In this document: one piece after another, positions 61,394-64,000 of the stretch | How the letters are laid out: each line of letters starts with the position of its first letter | How positions within the stretch are numbered: the first letter of the stretch is position 1 | Assembly (NCBI GenBank): GCA_030431825.1 | Contig: JAUIIJ010000005.1 | Span: 84,966-148,965, forward strand | Direction: 5' to 3' | DNA from: Alphaproteobacteria bacterium | GTDB lineage: Bacteria > Pseudomonadota > Alphaproteobacteria > Rhodobacterales > Rhodobacteraceae | DNA length: 64,000 nucleotides | The notes under the pieces: model-generated | What the model was told of the DNA's origin: nothing | The model's database searches: none | What the model saw: only the letters and a program-made list of their open reading frames with translations | Program-made: the position numbers and the translations under genes

Positions 61394-61649
61394 GCGACGG
61401 TCCTCTTTGTTTTCCGGCGTGAGTGCGGGGATAGGCCAGTTTACATCTATCGGGCTGTTATATGAGCACAGCTCACTGAAGGCCAAGTAAGGAAACCTGT
61501 CCTATGGTCGGGAAATTCGGGTGTTCCTTCAGGAACGCCGCATCTTCCATATCCTGCGGGCGGATCAGGTCGAAGTGCAGGTTGCCACCGCCGAAACGGT
61601 AAAAGGGTCAGGGGCATGTAATCCATACACACCCCGATCCTCGACTCTC

Positions 61650-63350
61650 TTATGCGGTTTCCCTGGCCCGCGCGGCCTCTCGCAGGCGAGAGATCGTCGT
61701 TCGGGTCGAAATCTGTTCAGGGTTGGTCACAAGCTCGATGACGGCCGGTCGGCCCGATGTGCGGGCGCGCTCGAAGGCCGGTGCAAAATCTTCGGTGCGC
61801 GTCACCCGCTCGGCATGGGCGCCGAGCCCTTCGGCCATCTTGACGAAATCCTGGTTCTGCAAGGTCGTGCCAGAGACACGTTCAGGGTGTTCGCGTTCCT
61901 GATGCATCCGGATCGTGCCATAAATGCCGTTGTTGAACAGCAGCACGACAGGGCAGGCGCCATATTGTGCGGCGGTTGCGAGCTCGTTGCCGCTCATCAT
62001 GAACCCGCCATCTCCGACAAACGAAAGCGCCAGTCGCCCCGGCTGCGTGATCGCGGCGGACACAGCGGCCGGGACGGAATAGCCCATGGCGCCACAGGTC
62101 GAGCCGACAATTCGGCCCGGCCGGCCGAAACGCAGATAGCGCTGTGCCCAGCCGGTGTGATTGCCCGCGTCCAGGGTCACGATCATGTCGTCGGGCAGGC
62201 TGTCACGAATCTGGCACAGGGCCACCCCCATATCCAGTTTCCATTCCTCGCCGTTCGGACTTTCGCTATCGTTCAGGTAATCCCCATGCAGTTTACCGCA
62301 CCAGTCCGCCCAGTCGTTCGCGCGCCCCAGATCCAGCGCGGCCAGACCTTCGGCCGCGGCGGCAGAGCTGGAAGCCAGTCCCAGGTCCGGTGAGTAGACG
62401 CGCCCGATCTCGTCCGGATCGGGATGCAGGTGGATCATCCGGACCGCCGGATTGGGCGGTGTGAGAGTGGTGTAGGTCCTGGTGGTCATCTCGCCAAGCC
62501 GTGCCCCGATCACGATCAGCAGATCGGCGTCACGCTGGTTGGCGTAGAGACTGGGTGCGGTCGAGGTGCCGAAATCGCCTGCATAGACCGGGGACAGGTT
62601 GGGCACGATGTCCTGACGCCGGAAGGAACAGCTGACCGGAATGTTGTTGGCCTCGGCAAATCGCGTGATGCGCCGCGCCGACGCATTGTCCCAACCCGAG
62701 CCGCCCAGCAGCAACAGGGGCCGGTCCGCTGCACTGATTTCGGCCCTGATTGCTTCGATCTGCGCCGTCGACAGGCTGGCTTGTGTCGGCTGATAGGGGC
62801 GGGCATCGGCGATGTCGACGACATCGGTCAGCATGTCCTCTGGCAGGGCAATGACGACCGGTCCCGGGCGGCCCGATGTGGCAACCCGAAAGGCGCGCGC
62901 CATGTATTCCGGAATGCGTCTGGCATCGTCGATCTGCGTGACCCATTTGGCGATGGGGCCGAACATGGCGCGATAGTCGACCTCCTGGAACGCCTCGCGG
63001 TCGGTGGTGTCGCGGGCAATCTGTCCCACCAGCAAGATCATCGGCGTGCTGTCCTGCTGCGCGATGTGAACACCGATCGACGCGTGGCAGGCACCGGGGC
63101 CACGGGTGACCATGCAAATTCCGGGTTTGCCGGTCAATTTGCCATGCGCTTCGGCCATGTTTGCCGCACCTGCTTCGTGGCGGGCATTGATCAGGCTGAA
63201 CCGATCGCTGACATCATGCAGCGCGTCCAGAACCTCGAGATAGCTTTCCCCCGGCACGCAGAACGCCGTGTCGGCGCCGTGGATCAGCAGTTGATCCACC
63301 AGGATCTGTCCACCGGATCGCGATCGGAGGGCGTTGGGGTCTTGCAGCAT
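61650..63350 (-). CDS. Thiamine-diphosphate-dependent enzyme (acetolactate synthase-like)
   Basis: 566-residue ThDP enzyme of the acetolactate-synthase/benzoylformate-decarboxylase group. N-terminal GADTAFCVPGESYLEVLDALHD carries the catalytic Glu-containing region (INARHEAGAANMAEAHGKLTG), and the ThDP motif GDG near the C-terminus (ALSFVGDGGFMMSGNELATA, then NNGIYGTI). Without substrate-specificity markers, decarboxylase, carboligase or sulfoacetaldehyde-type roles cannot be separated. It directly follows (22-bp gap) a truncated TRAP permease gene, so it was probably co-transcribed with that importer before the IS insertion. Confidence 0.9.
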   Translation of the reverse strand: MLQDPNALRSRSGGQILVDQLLIHGADTAFCVPGESYLEVLDALHDVSDRFSLINARHEAGAANMAEAHGKLTGKPGICMVTRGPGACHASIGVHIAQQDSTPMILLVGQIARDTTDREAFQEVDYRAMFGPIAKWVTQIDDARRIPEYMARAFRVATSGRPGPVVIALPEDMLTDVVDIADARPYQPTQASLSTAQIEAIRAEISAADRPLLLLGGSGWDNASARRITRFAEANNIPVSCSFRRQDIVPNLSPVYAGDFGTSTAPSLYANQRDADLLIVIGARLGEMTTRTYTTLTPPNPAVRMIHLHPDPDEIGRVYSPDLGLASSSAAAAEGLAALDLGRANDWADWCGKLHGDYLNDSESPNGEEWKLDMGVALCQIRDSLPDDMIVTLDAGNHTGWAQRYLRFGRPGRIVGSTCGAMGYSVPAAVSAAITQPGRLALSFVGDGGFMMSGNELATAAQYGACPVVLLFNNGIYGTIRMHQEREHPERVSGTTLQNQDFVKMAEGLGAHAERVTRTEDFAPAFERARTSGRPAVIELVTNPEQISTRTTISRLREAARARETA

Positions 63351-63372
63351 GGTTCAGGCTCCGTTTCTTCGA

Positions 63373-63871
63373 TTAGTGACCGGTTTCACGGACCGGCGTG
63401 GGCCGGTCGCGTCTGCGCAGCCTTTGCATCGCAAAGATTGCGCCCGCGATACCGAGACCCAGCAGCGTCACTCGCAAATCGGGGTAAATCAGACAGATCG
63501 AAGCTGCAAACAAAAGTGCGGCCTTCCACGCCTGCATGCGGCCGAAGAAGTAACGTTGGAGCGCCGCAGCCAGCAGGATGACGCCGATGGTCGCCTGCGC
63601 GATCACGATCGCCACGTTCACCCAGTTGCCCTGCATCGGGATCGCGGGCTCATAGACAAACATGAATGGCACGATAAAACCGGTGGCACCCAGTTTGACC
63701 GCCGCCCAGCTTGCCTCGACAATCCTGGCCTGTGACAGGGTGTTTGCCGCGTAGACCGCCATTGCCACCAGCGGGGTGATCGCGGACAGGATGGCAAAGT
63801 AGAAGACAAACAGATGCGCCGCCTCGACCTGAACGCCGAGCTTGACCAACGCCGGCAACACTGAAAGAGCC
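63373..63871 (-). pseudogene. TRAP transporter permease, truncated by the IS element
   Basis: C-terminal portion of a TAXI-type fused TRAP permease: PALVKLGVQVEAAHLFVFYFAILSAITPLVAMAVYAA (in part) is the conserved DctM end, followed by a hydrophobic C-terminal domain, as in the intact protein at 11629-13512 (VHMFVLYYAVLSAITPPVALAAF). Upstream of PALVKLG the sequence turns into the IS end at about 63871, so some 450 or more N-terminal residues are cut off. What remains has no start and should not function. Confidence 0.85.
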
Positions 63872-64000
63872 TGCAAAGGGCCGCATAGGGCGCAGATTAG
63901 CTGTTTGCTCCCACGGTTTGATGGTTTGATCCTTTCGCAGGAATGGAAGGAAGCATTATGGGACAAGTTCGTCACGGGAGCGCCACGACGACGCACGCCG
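63872..64000 (+). mobile_element. IS481-family insertion sequence, left end
   Basis: The sequence from about 63872 (TGCAAAGGGCCGCATAGGG...) has no TRAP character and leads to a transposase start at 63958. The left terminus begins with TG, as common in IS481-type ends, but the exact inverted repeat cannot be confirmed because the right end is outside the window. Confidence 0.8.
63958..64000 (+). CDS. IS481-family transposase (partial, N-terminus only)
   Basis: ATG at 63958 with GGAAGGAAG upstream opens MGQVRHGSATTTHA, the characteristic start of a common proteobacterial IS481-family DDE transposase whose helix-turn-helix follows. Only 14 residues are inside the window. Confidence 0.85.
   Translation, partial: MGQVRHGSATTTHA

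Noticed and set aside
1..64000. tRNA, rRNA, CRISPR arrays, riboswitches
   Set aside because: Reading through the intergenic regions showed no tRNA-like clover-leaf, no regular direct-repeat/spacer series and no riboswitch core I could support.

Overview
The window is GC-rich, densely coded DNA with a strong GC third-position bias. Its gene content (TAXI-type TRAP transporters, many ABC uptake systems, sarcosine/dimethylglycine dehydrogenase-like enzymes, RTX protein, IS481-type transposon end) points to an alphaproteobacterium, most likely of the Roseobacter/Rhodobacteraceae type. This is inference from gene content: no rRNA, tRNA or CRISPR array was seen. It reads as a chromosome or large-plasmid region devoted to scavenging small organic nutrients.

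Layout. (1) 1-3844: an iron-siderophore (FepBDGC-type) ABC importer, ATPase divergent from binding protein and two permeases. (2) 3841-7725: a flavin-dependent monooxygenase and an ADP-forming acyl-CoA synthetase. (3) 7850-13512: a TAXI-type TRAP transporter operon containing two DUF1254 proteins. (4) 13582-19945: a TetR regulator and a divergent operon of nitronate monooxygenase, three acyl-CoA dehydrogenases and an enoyl-CoA hydratase. A 17-bp near-repeat sits on both sides of tetR and probably ties regions 3 and 4 into one regulon. (5) 20064-21945: a MerR regulator and a divergent MFS exporter. (6) 22190-23380: an arylsulfatase broken off after about 300 residues, abutting region 7.

(7) 23120-32300: a fructosamine (Amadori product) uptake and degradation locus: FrlB-type deglycase, sugar-type ABC importer, FrlD-type kinase, a DAO-family FAD oxidase and a LacI regulator. 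(8) 32392-38261: a second LacI-controlled module with an amino-acid-type ABC importer (permease fused to ATPase), a Gfo/Idh dehydrogenase and another DAO-family oxidase. The two LacI proteins have near-identical recognition helices, and the two control regions carry the same palindromes (TGAGACCGRTCTCA and variants), so 7 and 8 look like one regulon. My best reading is import of sugar-amino-acid conjugates by two routes.

(9) 38434-44012: LuxR regulator, N-carbamoyl-amino-acid hydrolase-like M20 enzyme, cupin, FAD oxidase and a divergent NhaC-type antiporter. (10) 44348-45587: three tightly coupled uncharacterised genes, the first and third visibly homologous to each other. (11) 45903-50546: RpiR regulator, an 805-residue dimethylglycine/sarcosine dehydrogenase-like enzyme and an RTX protein. 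(12) 50627-58873: a dipeptide-type ABC importer operon ending in an FAD oxidase, an L-2-amino-thiazoline-4-carboxylate hydrolase-family protein and an M20 amidohydrolase. (13) 59063-64000: SDR remnant, VOC protein, Lrp/AsnC regulator, glutathione transferase, thiamine-diphosphate enzyme, and a TRAP permease cut by an IS481-family element that runs off the right edge.
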